Positions 1-10,502 of a stretch of 64,000 nt of DNA are shown here, one piece after another. Below the pieces are notes generated by a model. It searched no databases and was not told where the DNA came from. It worked only from the letters and a program-made list of their open reading frames with translations. Source of the DNA: Margaritifera margaritifera (taxonomy: Eukaryota > Mollusca > Bivalvia > Unionida > Margaritiferidae); the NCBI GenBank assembly GCA_029931535.1, contig JAQPZY010000516.1:145951-209950 (forward strand), read 5' to 3'. Each line of letters begins with the position of its first letter. Within the stretch, counting starts at the first letter, position 1. The position numbers and the translations under genes were made by a program.

Positions 1-1080
1 AAACTGACTGCTTGATCCTACGATTGTAATGACGTGTATCACATTCGAGTAGAAAACTCGATGAGAATCCACACGCACACACAAACACACACACAGCCAT
101 TTGTTAACTCTGTAAACAATCTTTATCAAACAGCGTTGGACACTATGTATCCAGGAGAATTCGCATCTTAAGTCTGATAACATCCTATTCGTGGAAATAT
201 GAGACAAGTTCACTTTCAAAATATTTAACCGATTGACCTATGTGATCTTGAACATTGGCATTTTTACCTCAATTTGGAGAGATGTGATGTCAGGAAACAG
301 GAAACATCTGTCACAGCAGTAGAAGCTGAATGACCAGAAGTGGTCATTGTCAAATTAAAAGCAGCCCTGTATCAGCTACAGTAAAACTTACCCTTTCAGG
401 TGAAGGGGCTTGTTCAACTTTGGTACTCATGGATAAATTCCAAATGTTATAGATTTTATTCACTACATATATTTCAATTTGCATAATAGTAAATTCATTT
501 ATTGCCAAGTAGAGCAAGGGTTTGAAAGATTGATTTCTCGTTAATGGTGAAGGAATAGAAAATCTTGGTCGAAACAATAAGTTTATCTCAAGGAAAGGGT
601 TTAGCTCCTTGAATTCTTGACCTAATGATTATGAGCTACAGCCTCACAAAGTGTTAGGTCATTGAGTTAGAGGCATATTAACGTCTGTCCAGTTCATTTG
701 GAGCTAAAATTAGTGTTGCACATAAAGCAATATTAACTGTTTTTATGCATTCACTCAAATCACTAATTTCATCTTCAAAAGCGCAAGTAATCTTCCGTCA
801 ATGAAATATCAGTTATAATTAACAGACTCCAAAAATTCTTAATCTGGCTCTGTCGTATCTTTCACGATTAACTTTCCCGGCCTGATGAAGAGATTTGATG
901 AACCGGTGATGCAGTTAGACTTAAAGATTCTTTCTATCTTTTAACAACCCATTCTTATACGATCGCCATAAGGCGGAGAGTATTATGTTATGACGTCCTT
1001 CCGTTACCAATTTGACTTCAGCGCAATAATTTGAGTTTTCCACCAGCTACACCTACTGAAATTTGAGTATGGCTTGCGCT
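1..1080. other. Intergenic, no gene seen
   Basis: Short ORFs in this stretch are fragmentary and low-complexity, with no recognisable domain. A short interrupted CA-rich microsatellite lies at about 70-96. Nothing else can be supported. Confidence 0.6.
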
Positions 1081-1657
1081 TGGGTAACAAACAAAGGTAT
1101 AAATTTAATTTAGGGTCAAAATTTCAAAGGTCAAGGTCACTATGACTGAAATAAGATTTCTTCTGCATAATAATTTAAGTTCTCCACTATCTACAGATAA
1201 CAATATTTGCGAGTGGCTTGTAATTAGACTAAGAAAGAATCATATCGATTTGGGGCTCGAAAGGTCAAAGGACAAGGTCTCTGTTCCTGAAAGAAGAAAA
1301 AGTATTTACGACCAAAAACTCGAGTTATCCACCATCTACTATCACGAATCTTTATGGATGGCTTGAATTGTTATAAGACAAATACCCTATTGATTTGGAG
1401 GTTAAAAAGGTCAACGGCCAAGGTCACTGTGACTGAGAGAAGAAAAATATTCTCTTGCCATTAAATCTAGTTCCCCACCATCTACAGCATCGAAACTTAG
1501 TAAATGACTTGTATTTGTGATGCGAAATAAACCTTTTGATTTTGGAGTCAATAGGTCAAGGATTATGGTCAATATGACTAAAATAAGAATAATAGTTTCA
1601 GCACATTAACGTGAGTTCTCAATCATCTATGGTTACGAAACTTTGTGTATGGCCTGC
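1081..1657. repeat. Degenerate ~145-bp tandem repeat (left part)
   Basis: Four divergent copies align on a core like caaggtcac followed by gactgaaa-gaagaaaa. The cores start near 1132, 1273, 1419 and 1564, so the spacing is 141-146 bp. Each copy includes AGGTCA-type half-sites and a CCACCATCTA-like segment. The repeat resumes after the LTR element at 8219. Similar AGGTCAAGGTCAC-rich repeats are common in bivalve genomes (from general knowledge, not searched). Confidence 0.75.
1653..1657. repeat. Target-site duplication, left (CCTGC)
   Basis: CCTGC directly precedes the 5' LTR, and the same five bases directly follow the 3' LTR at 8219-8223. Five-bp duplications are typical of Ty3/gypsy integration. 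Confidence 0.95.
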
Positions 1658-2410
1658 TGTTATGTATGATGTTTATATAATATTATAAATATTTTAGGAA
1701 ATTATAAATGTTTCTTCACTTTAATATTTGCTTAAATCTTAGTGTTATCAGGAAAAACATGTTTAACTAGTGTCCTTGAATTAGGTTGTTTTGATCAATA
1801 TGTTTTCTCAATTTGAAGGTCAAGGTTGAATTTTGTTTACAGGTAGAATTCCATTAAGATGACTCATATTCTAGAACATTCAGTCATGTGACCAATCTTT
1901 ATATATGCCATGTTTGGTGGACATTTATTCAGTTTTGACATTACCATCAGTCTTGTAAAGAGCTATTACAGTTGTGAAAATTCATTCCAAATTCTAAGAG
2001 AGGAATTATTTTAAATATTCATTGGATTATAACAGTGCTCATAAACTTTTGGATTTTGAATTTTTAATTGATGATTTTGGAATTTATGTGAACTTATTCA
2101 GAGATTTTGGAATACTTCATTTTGACATCAGCACATCAAGATTACTAGTACATCAGGACTTTGGAGACCATTGGCACATCATAACATTCAAGGACACAGC
2201 CGTGAATTCGGAACATTCTATATTTAGGACTTGTGATTAGAACAATCATTCTTATTGGATTATTAGGATTTCAAAACACATTACTGTAAGTGACTGTTTT
2301 TGATTTTTCATTTTAATTATCTAGTAAAAAATTTCTTGTTGATTTTTTACTTGATTTGTTGGTTTCACTTTCTTTCTGCTACATTTTTCTTAGACCATAG
2401 AGTCGTAACA
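1658..2410 (+). repeat. 5' LTR of Gmr1-like element
   Basis: 753 bp, starting tgttatgtatg and ending gtcgtaaca. It is about 98.8% identical to the 3' LTR at 7466-8218. A 72-codon open frame (2022-2240) is shared by both LTRs but lacks an ATG at its start and any recognisable domain. Confidence 0.95.
1892..1906 (+). promoter_or_regulatory. LTR promoter: CCAAT and TATA-like boxes
   Basis: CCAAT at 1892-1896 is followed at once by TTATATAT at 1899-1906. The position inside the LTR suits a U3 promoter, which would place the RNA start about 30 bp downstream. The same motifs occur in the 3' LTR. Function is inferred from the motifs only. Confidence 0.45.
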
Positions 2411-2415
2411 GAAAT

Positions 2416-2427
2416 TGGGGGCTCGTC
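2416..2427 (+). promoter_or_regulatory. Primer binding site, tRNA-Pro-like
   Basis: TGGGGGCTCGTC starts five bases after the 5' LTR and is complementary to the 3' end of many tRNA-Pro molecules (acceptor CGAGCCCCCA). The next tRNA-matching stretch, CCGGGAT at 2431-2437, is displaced by three bases (gtt) relative to the usual tRNA-Pro PBS. Either the local tRNA differs or the site carries a small insertion. Confidence 0.7.
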
Positions 2428-2576
2428 GTTCCGGGATCTGAATTTCTTTAAAGCATATTAGAGATATTAAATTTATCTTTGAAATTCATATTGATTTTGT
2501 CTTGGAATTTTTTTTTGTCTTTGGCAAAGATTTTATATAGAGAATTTTTTGTGTGTGAAACCAACAAGCATTTACA

Positions 2577-3035
2577 ATGGCATCTAATGTTCAGAATTTC
2601 ATTTCAAAACCTACCCAGGAGGGGTTAGAGTGTATGAGAAAGGATGAGTTGCTCGAGCTTGCCAGAAAATACAGTCTATCTGAGGCTAAATTATCATTGA
2701 CAAAACAGGAAATAAAGATTATTTTAATTCAGTATTTAGTAGGAATGGGAATTTTTGAAAATAGTGCTTTAAGTTTGAAGAGAAAGCCTGTATCTGGTTC
2801 TGACAGGAAATTAAGGGAATTAGAGTTAAAGAACCAGATGGATTTAGAGTCGGCAAAGCTTCAGATTCAGAGAGAGAGAGAGAGAAAGAAGAGAGGCAGA
2901 TACAGATGGAGAGAGAGAAAGAAGAGAGGCAGCTACAAATGCAGAAGGAAGAGAGGCAGATACAAATGCAGAAGGAAGAGAGGCAGATACAAATGCAGAT
3001 GCAAAGAGAAGAAAGGGAAATGCAATTTAAATTAA
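2577..3035 (+). pseudogene. Gag N-terminus (frame 1), frameshifted
   Basis: It starts at an ATG 166 bp after the LTR. The first ~105 residues look like a real Gag amino-terminus: a short helix-rich module with DELLELARKYSL then KQEIKIILIQYLV (SAP-like in feel), then a charged coiled coil. Past the (GA)n run at about 2869-2890 this frame becomes arginine-rich nonsense, while the coiled coil continues in the frame of the next ORF. The break is therefore an indel in the GA microsatellite: replication slippage, sequencing error, or less likely a deliberate shift. Confidence 0.8.
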
Positions 3036-6000
3036 GAGAATTAGAACTGGCAAACAGAGCACACTCCACTCCTTCAAAAACAAGTTCAGGTTTTGATGTT
3101 ACTAGATATATTAGGTTAGTACCCCCTTTTCAGGAAAAAGAAGTAGATAAATACTTTCTTCATTTCGAGAAAATAGCTGAAAACTTGAAATGGCCCAGAG
3201 AGCATTGGACTTTGTTATTACAAAGTGTACTTATTGGCAAAGCTCGTGAAGTCTACATTTCACTGTCAGTACAACAAAGCACTGATTATGATGTGGTTAA
3301 GGAGTACATCTTGAAAGCTTATGAGTTGGTACCAGAGGCATATCGACAAAGGTTTAGGAATTGTAGAAAAGAAACTGGACAAACTCATGTCGAATTTGCA
3401 AGGGATAAAGAACAACTATTTGATAGGTGGTGCTCAGCCAAGAAAGTTGATCAAGCTTATGATAACCTCAGACAGCTCGTAATAATTGAAGAGTTCAAGA
3501 GGTGCATCCATAGTGATGTTAAAACCTATCTTGACGAGCAGAATGTGGAAACTTTGGAAAATGCTGCTCGTATGGCTGATGATTATTCCTTGACTCACAA
3601 AATTTCATTTGGCAATAAGTCGTCCTCTCAGCAGTTTTCTGGTAAAAAACCATTTCAATCTCATTCGAGTACTTCCAAATTTCACAACAGCACAACTGTT
3701 AGGAATCAAACATCTGATAAGACTGATCAGAAATCCTTATCTCTTCCTACGTGCACTTATTGTAAAACGAAAGGGCACGTTATTTCTGATTGCTTCAAGT
3801 TGAAAAATAAGCAACAGAGAAAAGACAGAGCTTTTCCAAATGCTCTTATTTCTACGAGGTCAAGGTCACGGTCTTGTATTGAAAGCAATACATTTGTTGG
3901 GTCAAACAAACCCCAGTCTGATTCTATTTTGGAGGCTTATGAACCATTCATGTCAGAAGGTTCTATATCACTTATTGGTGATTCTGCCAAACCTATCCCA
4001 ATTAAAATTTTAAGGGACACTGGAGCTTCTCAGAGTCTTTTATTATCAGGTACTTTACCTTTGTCTGAGGATTCTTCTTCAAGTGAAAGTGTTCTTGTTC
4101 AGGGAGTAGAGTGCGGCTTTCTAAATGTTCCTCTCCATTGTGTAAATTTGGCATCAGACTTAGTTTCTGGACCTGTGACTGTCGGGGCAGTGACTTCTTT
4201 ACCCATAGAGGGTGTTCATTTATTACTAGGCAATGACCTAGCTGGAGATAAGGTTGTGGTTAATCCACTTGTAACTGACAAGCCTTGTTTGGATCAGAAA
4301 GTTGATCCTGTCGAAACTGAAATCCCTGATTTGTACCCTGCTTGTGCAGTTACTAGAGCTATGGCAAAAAGAGCTCTTGAGAGTAATGTTGATCAGGATA
4401 TTATTCCTTTAGCTGACACATGTATTGGTCAGTTTTTTTATGAGGTCACTTTTTCCTCAGGTATTGATCAATCAAATGGTATTGATCACAGTGATCCTCT
4501 TTTGGCAACTCATTCTCTTTGTCCTACTCAGGGTGACAAACGACAATCCCTTGTCGTTGAACAGGAGCAAGATCCCGAGATATCTTGTTTGTTTCAGAGG
4601 GCTATTAGTGAAACTGAAGCCACACAAGTTCCAGTGTGTTACTTTGTGAAAAATGGGGTCCTTATGAGGAAATGGAGACCACCTGATGTACCCGCTGGTG
4701 ACGAGTGGTCAGTGAGCTATCAAATTGTTGTTCCTAAGTCATATCGACAGGAAATTCTTAATTTAGCCCATGAAACTCCTTTGGCTGGTCATTTAGGAGT
4801 CCGTAAGACTTATCACAAGATCTTGAATCATTTTTATTGGCCGAAACTCAAAAGTGATGTTTCTAAATACTGCAGATCTTGTCACACTTGTCAAATGGTA
4901 GGAAAACCCAATCAGAAGATACCTAAGGCTCATCTGCAACCTATTCCTGCATTTGATGAACCATTTAGTAGAATAATAGTAGACTGTGTTGGTCCTTTAC
5001 CTAAAACCAAGTCAGGCAACCAATACTTGTTGACCATCATGTGTACATCTACAAGATTTCCAGAAGCAATTCTTCTGAGAAATATAAAAACTAAAACTAT
5101 TGTGAAAGCTTTGGTGAAGTTTTTTACACTTGTTGGCCTTCCCAAATCTGTCCAGTCGGATCAAGGGTCAAATTTTATGTCTGGAATTTTCCAACAAGTT
5201 ATGCATGAATTAGGCATCCAACAGTTTAAATCTTCTGCCTATCACCCTGAAAGTCAAGGTGCTTTGGAAAGATTTCATCAAACTTTGAAGAATATGATTC
5301 GATCATATTGCTTTGATACAGAAAAGGATTGGGATGAGGGTGTTCATTTGTTGTTGTTTGCTGTTAGGGAATCAGTTCAAGAGTCGTTGGGTTTTAATCC
5401 CTTTGAACTAGTTTTTGGTCATGCTGTCCGTGGACCACTGAAATTATTGAAAGAGAAACTTCTTTCAAATGAAGATTCAAAGATTAATCTTCTTGATTAT
5501 GTTTCTGATTTCAAATACAAGTTGTCAAAGGCCTGTGAAGTAGCAAGAACTAATCTTCACACTACCCAGTCAAAAACGAAATTAAGGTATGACAGAAATT
5601 CACAGGAAAGGAGTTTTAAACCTGGTGACAAAGTTCTGGCTCTCTTTCCCATACCTCAGAATCCTCTTCAGGCTAAATTTTTTGGTCCTTATACCGTTGA
5701 AAAGAAAGTAAATGACTTAAATTATATCATTAACACTCCTGGGAGACGGAAACAGAAACAACTTTGTCATATAAATATGTTAAAGGAATATTTTGACAGA
5801 GATAGCTCAGCTAATTATTCAGTTAATTTAGTTGTACCTGTCCCACACAGTGAAGATATCAACGATGGAGTACAATCACTCTATAGTGACTCTGGTATAA
5901 CCAATCTTCGGAATTCAGAAATATTGAACAACCTAGACCAGAAACTTTCACATCTACAACAACAGGAAAGAAATGAACTAAAACAGCTATTACATGACTA

Positions 6001-6667
6001 TGAGCACTTGTTTCCTGATGTTCCAACACGAACAAGTAAAATTTATCATGACGTTGACATTGTAGATTCTGCGCCTGTGAAACAGCATCCTTATAGGATG
6101 AATCCTCTCAAACAGAACTATCTGAAGAAAGAAATTCAGTATTTACTGGAGAATGATTTCATAGAACCAAGTAAAAGTAACTGGAGTTCACCATGTATTC
6201 TTGTTCCCAAGCCAGATAATACATTCCGTATGTGTACTGACTATAGAAAAGTCAACAGTGTCACCAAAACTGATTCATTTCCAATCCCAAGAATGGACGA
6301 TTGCATTGATAAAATTGGAAATGCGGAATATGTCACCAAGTTTGACCTTTTAAAAGGATTCTGGCAAATTCCACTGACGGAAAGGGCAAAAGAAATTTCA
6401 ACATTTGTAACTCCAGATGGACTTTATCAATATAAAGTCATGCCGTTTGGAATGAAAAATTCGCCTGCAACGTTTCAACGACTGATGAACATGATAACAT
6501 TTGGTCTTGATAATTGTGACGCTTATATCGATGACGTCATTATCTACAACAACACCTGGGAAGATCATTTGGAAACCATTCGAAAATTCTTCGATCGACT
6601 CAGTGATGCGAATCTGACAATTAATTTGAGCAAAAGTGAGTTTGCCATGCTTGTGTCACATTTTTAG
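2906..6667 (+). pseudogene. gag-pol: Gag-Pol: SCAN-like capsid, protease, integrase, RT (frame broken)
   Basis: The ORF is 1,253 residues. In order: charged coiled coil (1-50); capsid with a SCAN-like region (about 146-230, RQRFR...LRQLVIIEEF...VETLENAARMADDY); CCHC zinc knuckle (C283, C286, H291, C296); aspartic protease DTGA (371-374); integrase HHCC finger (H622, H629, C659, C662); integrase core D693, D752, E788 with the classic 35-residue D-E spacing; GPY motif (927-929); reverse transcriptase with FDLLKGFWQ (D1147) and YIDD (1207-1210). RT comes after integrase. The ORF ends early: after about 6645 the RT thumb continues in another frame, consistent with a single-base loss. The listed start is internal; translation should begin at 2577. 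No chromodomain is seen. Confidence 0.93.
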
Positions 6668-7057
6668 GACATATTGTGGGACAAGGTCAAGTTAAACCTA
6701 TAGAAGCTAAGGTCAAAGCTATCTCTGAATTTCAAGTTCCAATTTGTAAAAAGCAACTGATGCGATTTCTAGGTATGGCTGGATATTATCGGAAATTTTG
6801 TTCCAATTTTTCCAAAATTGCTGAACCTTTGACAAGTTTATTGAGTAAGAAAACCAAATTTCATTGGTCTGACAAGTGTCAGGAATCTTTTGACAAATTA
6901 AAGGCCATGCTTAAGAATGCACCAGTTCTTTCTGCACCAAATTTCAGCCAATCATTTAAATTATCTGTTGATGCAAGTGATGTAGGGGTTGGTGGAGTAT
7001 TGATTCAGGAAGACAAAAGTGGTGTGGATCACCCTGTGTGTTATTTTTCTAAAAAAA
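6668..7057 (+). pseudogene. Pol continuation: RT C-terminus and RNase H N-half
   Basis: This frame resumes the gypsy RT after the break near 6645, with GQGQVKPIEAKVKAI and the FLGMAGYYRKF motif. It leads into RNase H with the first catalytic Asp in LSVDASDVGVGG. It runs off into stop codons after the seven-A run at 7051-7057, where the protein continues in a different frame. Confidence 0.88.
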
Positions 7058-7327
7058 CTAAACAAGCACCAGAAAAATTATTCCACAATTGAGAAGGAAT
7101 GTTTGGCTTTGATATTGGCTTTACAGCATTTTGAAGTGTATGTCACCTCAGCTCTTTCTCCAATTATTGTGTACAGTGATCACAATCCCCTTACTTTCAT
7201 CAACAAAATGAAAGATAAAAATCGGAGATTGTTGAGATGGAGTTTGATATTGCAGGAATATAACATTGACATCAAACACATCAGGGGAAAAGACAATGTG
7301 ATTGCAGATGCACTCTCACGTGCCTAG
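7058..7327 (+). pseudogene. RNase H C-half of Pol
   Basis: It carries the rest of a Ty3/gypsy RNase H: the Glu motif TIEKECLALILAL, the Asp motif VYSDHNPLTFI, and the terminal RGKDNVIADALSRA, followed by a stop. It is joined to the previous piece only by a one-base shift inside A7 at 7051-7057. The stop at 7325-7327 is the natural end of Pol; no further ORF precedes the 3' LTR. Confidence 0.88.
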
Positions 7328-7456
7328 AAATGTAATATTGCTTGATGTAATTAAGTCCAGTATCATAAAACATGTTCTTATGTAATTTTGGTTATTATAG
7401 TATTAGATGTATATTCAAAAGAAAGCTTTATTATATAAATCGTTCTTTTTCTTTAT

Positions 7457-7465
7457 GAGGGGAGG
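7457..7465 (+). promoter_or_regulatory. Polypurine tract
   Basis: GAGGGGAGG abuts the first base of the 3' LTR and is the expected plus-strand primer for reverse transcription. Confidence 0.9.
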
Positions 7466-8218
7466 TGTTATGTATGATGTTTATATAATATTATCAATAT
7501 TTTAGGAAATTATAAATGTTTCTTCACTTTAATATTTGCTTAAATCTTAATGTTATCAGGAAAAACATGTTTAACTAGTGTCCTTGAATTAGGTTGTTTT
7601 GATCAATATGTTTTCTCAATTTGAAGGTCAAGGTTGAATTTTGTTTACAGGTAGAATTCCATTAAGATGACTCATATTCTAGAACATTCAGTCATGTGAC
7701 CAATCTTTATATATGCCATGTTTGGTGGACATTTATTCAGTTTTGACATTACCATCAGTCTTGTAAAGAGCTATTACAGTTGTGAAAATTCATTCCAAAT
7801 TCTAAGAGAGGAATTATTTTAAATATTCATTGGATTATAACAGTGCTCATAAACTTTTGGATTTTGGATTTTTAATTGATGATTTTGGAATTTATGTGAA
7901 CTTATTCAGAGATTTTGGAATACTTCATTTTGACATCAGCACATCAAGATTACTAGTACATCAGGACTTTGGAGACCATTGGCACATCATAACATTCAAG
8001 GACACAGCCGTGAATTCGGAACATTCTATATTTAGGACTTGTGATTAGAACAATCATTCTTATTGGATTATTAGGATTTCAGAACACATTACTGTAAGTG
8101 ACTTTTTTTTATTTTTCATTTTAATTATCTAGTAATAAATTGCTTGTTGATTTTTTACTTGATTTGTTGGTTTCACTTTCTTTCTGTTACATTTTTCTTA
8201 GACCATAGAGTCGTAACA
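7466..8218 (+). repeat. 3' LTR of Gmr1-like element
   Basis: 753 bp, TG...CA, with about nine substitutions from the 5' LTR. It directly follows the polypurine tract and is directly followed by the CCTGC duplication. Confidence 0.95.
8134..8139 (+). promoter_or_regulatory. Candidate polyadenylation signal in 3' LTR
   Basis: AATAAA lies 80 bp before the LTR end. In the 5' LTR the matching position reads aaaaaa, so the hexamer is intact only in the downstream copy. Confidence 0.45.
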
Positions 8219-8223
8219 CCTGC
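8219..8223. repeat. Target-site duplication, right (CCTGC)
   Basis: Exact match to 1653-1657, directly flanking the 3' LTR. Confidence 0.95.
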
Positions 8224-8460
8224 ACTTGCGATAAGTGAGAAACGTATTGATTTCAGGGTCAAAAGGTCAAACGTTAAGATCACTGTAAAAATGGTTTCCG
8301 TAAAATAACATTAGTTCTACCTCATAGACCTAGACCATACTTTGGGTAAGAAACAAACCCATTGATAATAGGCTATAAATGTCAATGATCAAGGCCACTT
8401 CGACTGAAAGAAGAAAAGTGGTTTCTGTACTAACATTTCAGTTATCTGTATAGAGGACTA
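8219..8460. repeat. Degenerate ~145-bp tandem repeat (right part)
   Basis: The repeat continues after the LTR element, with cores near 8275 and 8390. With the element and one target duplication removed, the first core here is 145 bp from the last core on the left, so the insertion split one repeat copy cleanly. Confidence 0.75.
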
Positions 8461-8806
8461 TGAAACATGGGGCGGTCATGTAATGTGATGTTCACTGTAC
8501 CCAAGTAGTACTTCTTGTCTGTATGACTCGTGTCTGTTCAAATGTCTTGTATTTAAAATGAAAACAGTCTGATTTATGTACTTATACAGAGTAAATATAT
8601 GAAATGTGTCCACTTCATGAGTGAAATATTTCCCGATATCTACTAAAACAAAGTGTATTTTTAAAGTGAAAAAAATAAAACGTCCACTTGCATGGCTTTT
8701 GTTTCCATTCTGTGGCAACGCGGTTAATAAAAGGAACGTCCGAAATTTTACAAAAATTCAGAACAGTGATCTTTTACAAATGTATCTCCTACGTATATTG
8801 TTTTCA
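8461..8806. other. Intergenic, no gene seen
   Basis: AT-rich. Overlapping short ORFs on both strands have no recognisable domain. Confidence 0.5.
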
Positions 8807-9182
8807 ATTGTCTTTGTCTCATTAATGACTCTATTCATAGGAAAAAGTATGTGTCTTTGTCTCAATAATGACTGTATTAATAGGAAAAATTATGTGTCTT
8901 TGTCTCAATAATGACTGTATTCATAGGACAAATGGTGTTTCCTTGTCTCAGTAATGACTGTATTCATACGACAAAAGATTTATCTTTGTCTCAGTAATGA
9001 CTATTCATAGGACAAATGATGTGTCTTTGTCTCAGTAATCACTGTATTCATAGGCAAAATGATGTGTTTTTGTCTCAGTAACGACTGTATACTTAGGAAA
9101 AATTATGTTTTTGTCTCAGTAATGACTGTATTCATAGGAACAATGATGGATCTTTGTCTCAGTAATGACTGTATTCATAGCA
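8807..9182. repeat. Minisatellite, ~44-bp period, about 9 copies
   Basis: Imperfect repeats of TTTGTCTCAGTAATGACTG followed by tattcatagga-aaaa-tgatgtg. Single-base changes and small indels vary the spacing between about 39 and 46 bp. Confidence 0.9.
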
Positions 9183-10162
9183 AAAATGAAAAGATTTTTA
9201 TAATTCGATAATAAATTTCGTGCTCAGATTGATACGGTGAACATTGTTGGGTGGGATAGCATAATCAATGAGCGGACGCATCCAACATGTCTTCATAGCC
9301 TAACATCTTTAAAAAATGTATGTAATGATTTTGAGTTTACCTTTACGATTTTGCTTATTTATGTTCTTTGTCTGTACATTCAAAAATGGAATTTTGTGGC
9401 CTTGTTAAGTTTATAGTCCAATTCGGTAGCAGACACTGCACCCAAATTTCGGTTTGCAATCAACACCGACCATCCCCGATTGCTCCTTTGTTTAAAAAAC
9501 TGATTTTGAGTGTGATAAGGGCTAAAATCGCTAATTAAACAATTTTTAGTATTAAATCTAATTCAGAATTTTGTCTTAAACGACTTTCACCCATTTTTGT
9601 GTAGTGTATGGGTGACACTGAACATCGAATAGAAACAGGCCATGTAAATTCAGTCAATACTTATTTGCACGAATCGTGTGGAAAACTATTTTAAATAAGC
9701 TAATACTTTAAACAAACACTTTGTTTGGTGTTGGTTGTTAGTCATTTTTTGCTATGGAACCTCATTGCTTACATACCACTTTTATCGCCACTGTGGCGAT
9801 ATCAATTTTTCTCATACTGATACATTCCAGTATCTCACTATGAAACAGATACTAAGGATGTTTTTATCCATAGGAAGTTTAGTATCCCTTTTACTATATT
9901 TTTTCTTCATTTCAATTTGAGTAACATCCTTGTCCAAGATAAATAATTGGTTTTGCATACAATCCATCATTAAAAAAATTAAAGGATAATTGGCGATGAT
10001 ATATAATACATTTGGTTGTCATGGAATCATTTTTAACTATAGTTACTCGTTTTTTATGAAGGTAAAAGGTACTATAGTTGTGGGGTTTTTGAAATACAAA
10101 TATGTATTGTGCCTTAGTGTTTTAATTCACAAATAAATTTGTTTGCTTGTCATACTTAAGCA
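9183..10162. other. Intergenic, no gene seen
   Basis: AT-rich, with no coding signal above background. A 19-bp perfect palindrome at 9783-9801 is listed separately. Confidence 0.5.
9783..9801. repeat. Perfect 9+1+9 palindrome
   Basis: TATCGCCAC-T-GTGGCGATA. It is short but perfect. It could be a dimeric protein-binding site or chance; no neighbouring gene helps decide. Confidence 0.6.
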
Positions 10163-10502
10163 GTTGATTAATAACAAAAGCACATTATGTCTTACAGGAA
10201 CACAGAGTTTAATTACAAAGTTCATCACAAGTTGATTACCAACAAAAGCACATTATGTCTTACAAGAACACACAGTTTAATTACAAAATTCATCACAGGT
10301 TGATTAATAACAAAATCACATTATGTCTTACAAGAACACACAGTTTAAATACAAAGCTCATCATAGGTTGATTACTAACAAAAGCACATTATGTCTTACA
10401 AGAACACAGAGTTTAATTACAAAATTCATCACAGGTAGATTACAAACAAAAGCACATTATGTCTTACAAGAACACAAAGTTTAATTACAAAGTTCATTAC
10501 AG
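10163..10502. repeat. Minisatellite, 68-bp period, 5 copies
   Basis: Five copies in strict 68-bp register: the word cattatgt occurs at 10183, 10251, 10319, 10387 and 10455. Each copy contains a gattaataacaaaagcac-like head and a tttaattacaaagttcatcac-like tail, with a few substitutions per copy. Confidence 0.95.

Larger units (their letters stand above)
1658..8218 (+). mobile_element. Gmr1-like Ty3/gypsy LTR retrotransposon
   Basis: This is a complete 6,561-bp element: 5' LTR, primer binding site, gag, protease, integrase, reverse transcriptase, RNase H, polypurine tract, 3' LTR. The LTRs are 753 bp each, start TG and end CA, and differ at about nine positions (~1.2%), so the insertion is fairly recent. 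Integrase lies upstream of reverse transcriptase, the copia-like order, although RT and integrase sequences are of gypsy type. That order and the SCAN-like Gag define the Gmr1 group. Three frameshifts (about 2869-2890, 6645 and 7051-7057) make this copy non-autonomous as written. No envelope gene is present. Confidence 0.95.

Noticed and set aside
2022..2240. 72-codon ORF inside both LTRs
   Set aside because: Starts without ATG, no domain, and is open in both copies simply because the LTRs are ~99% identical.
10163..10502. CRISPR-like regularly spaced repeats
   Set aside because: The whole 68-bp period is repeated, so there are no unique spacers, and the setting is eukaryotic.
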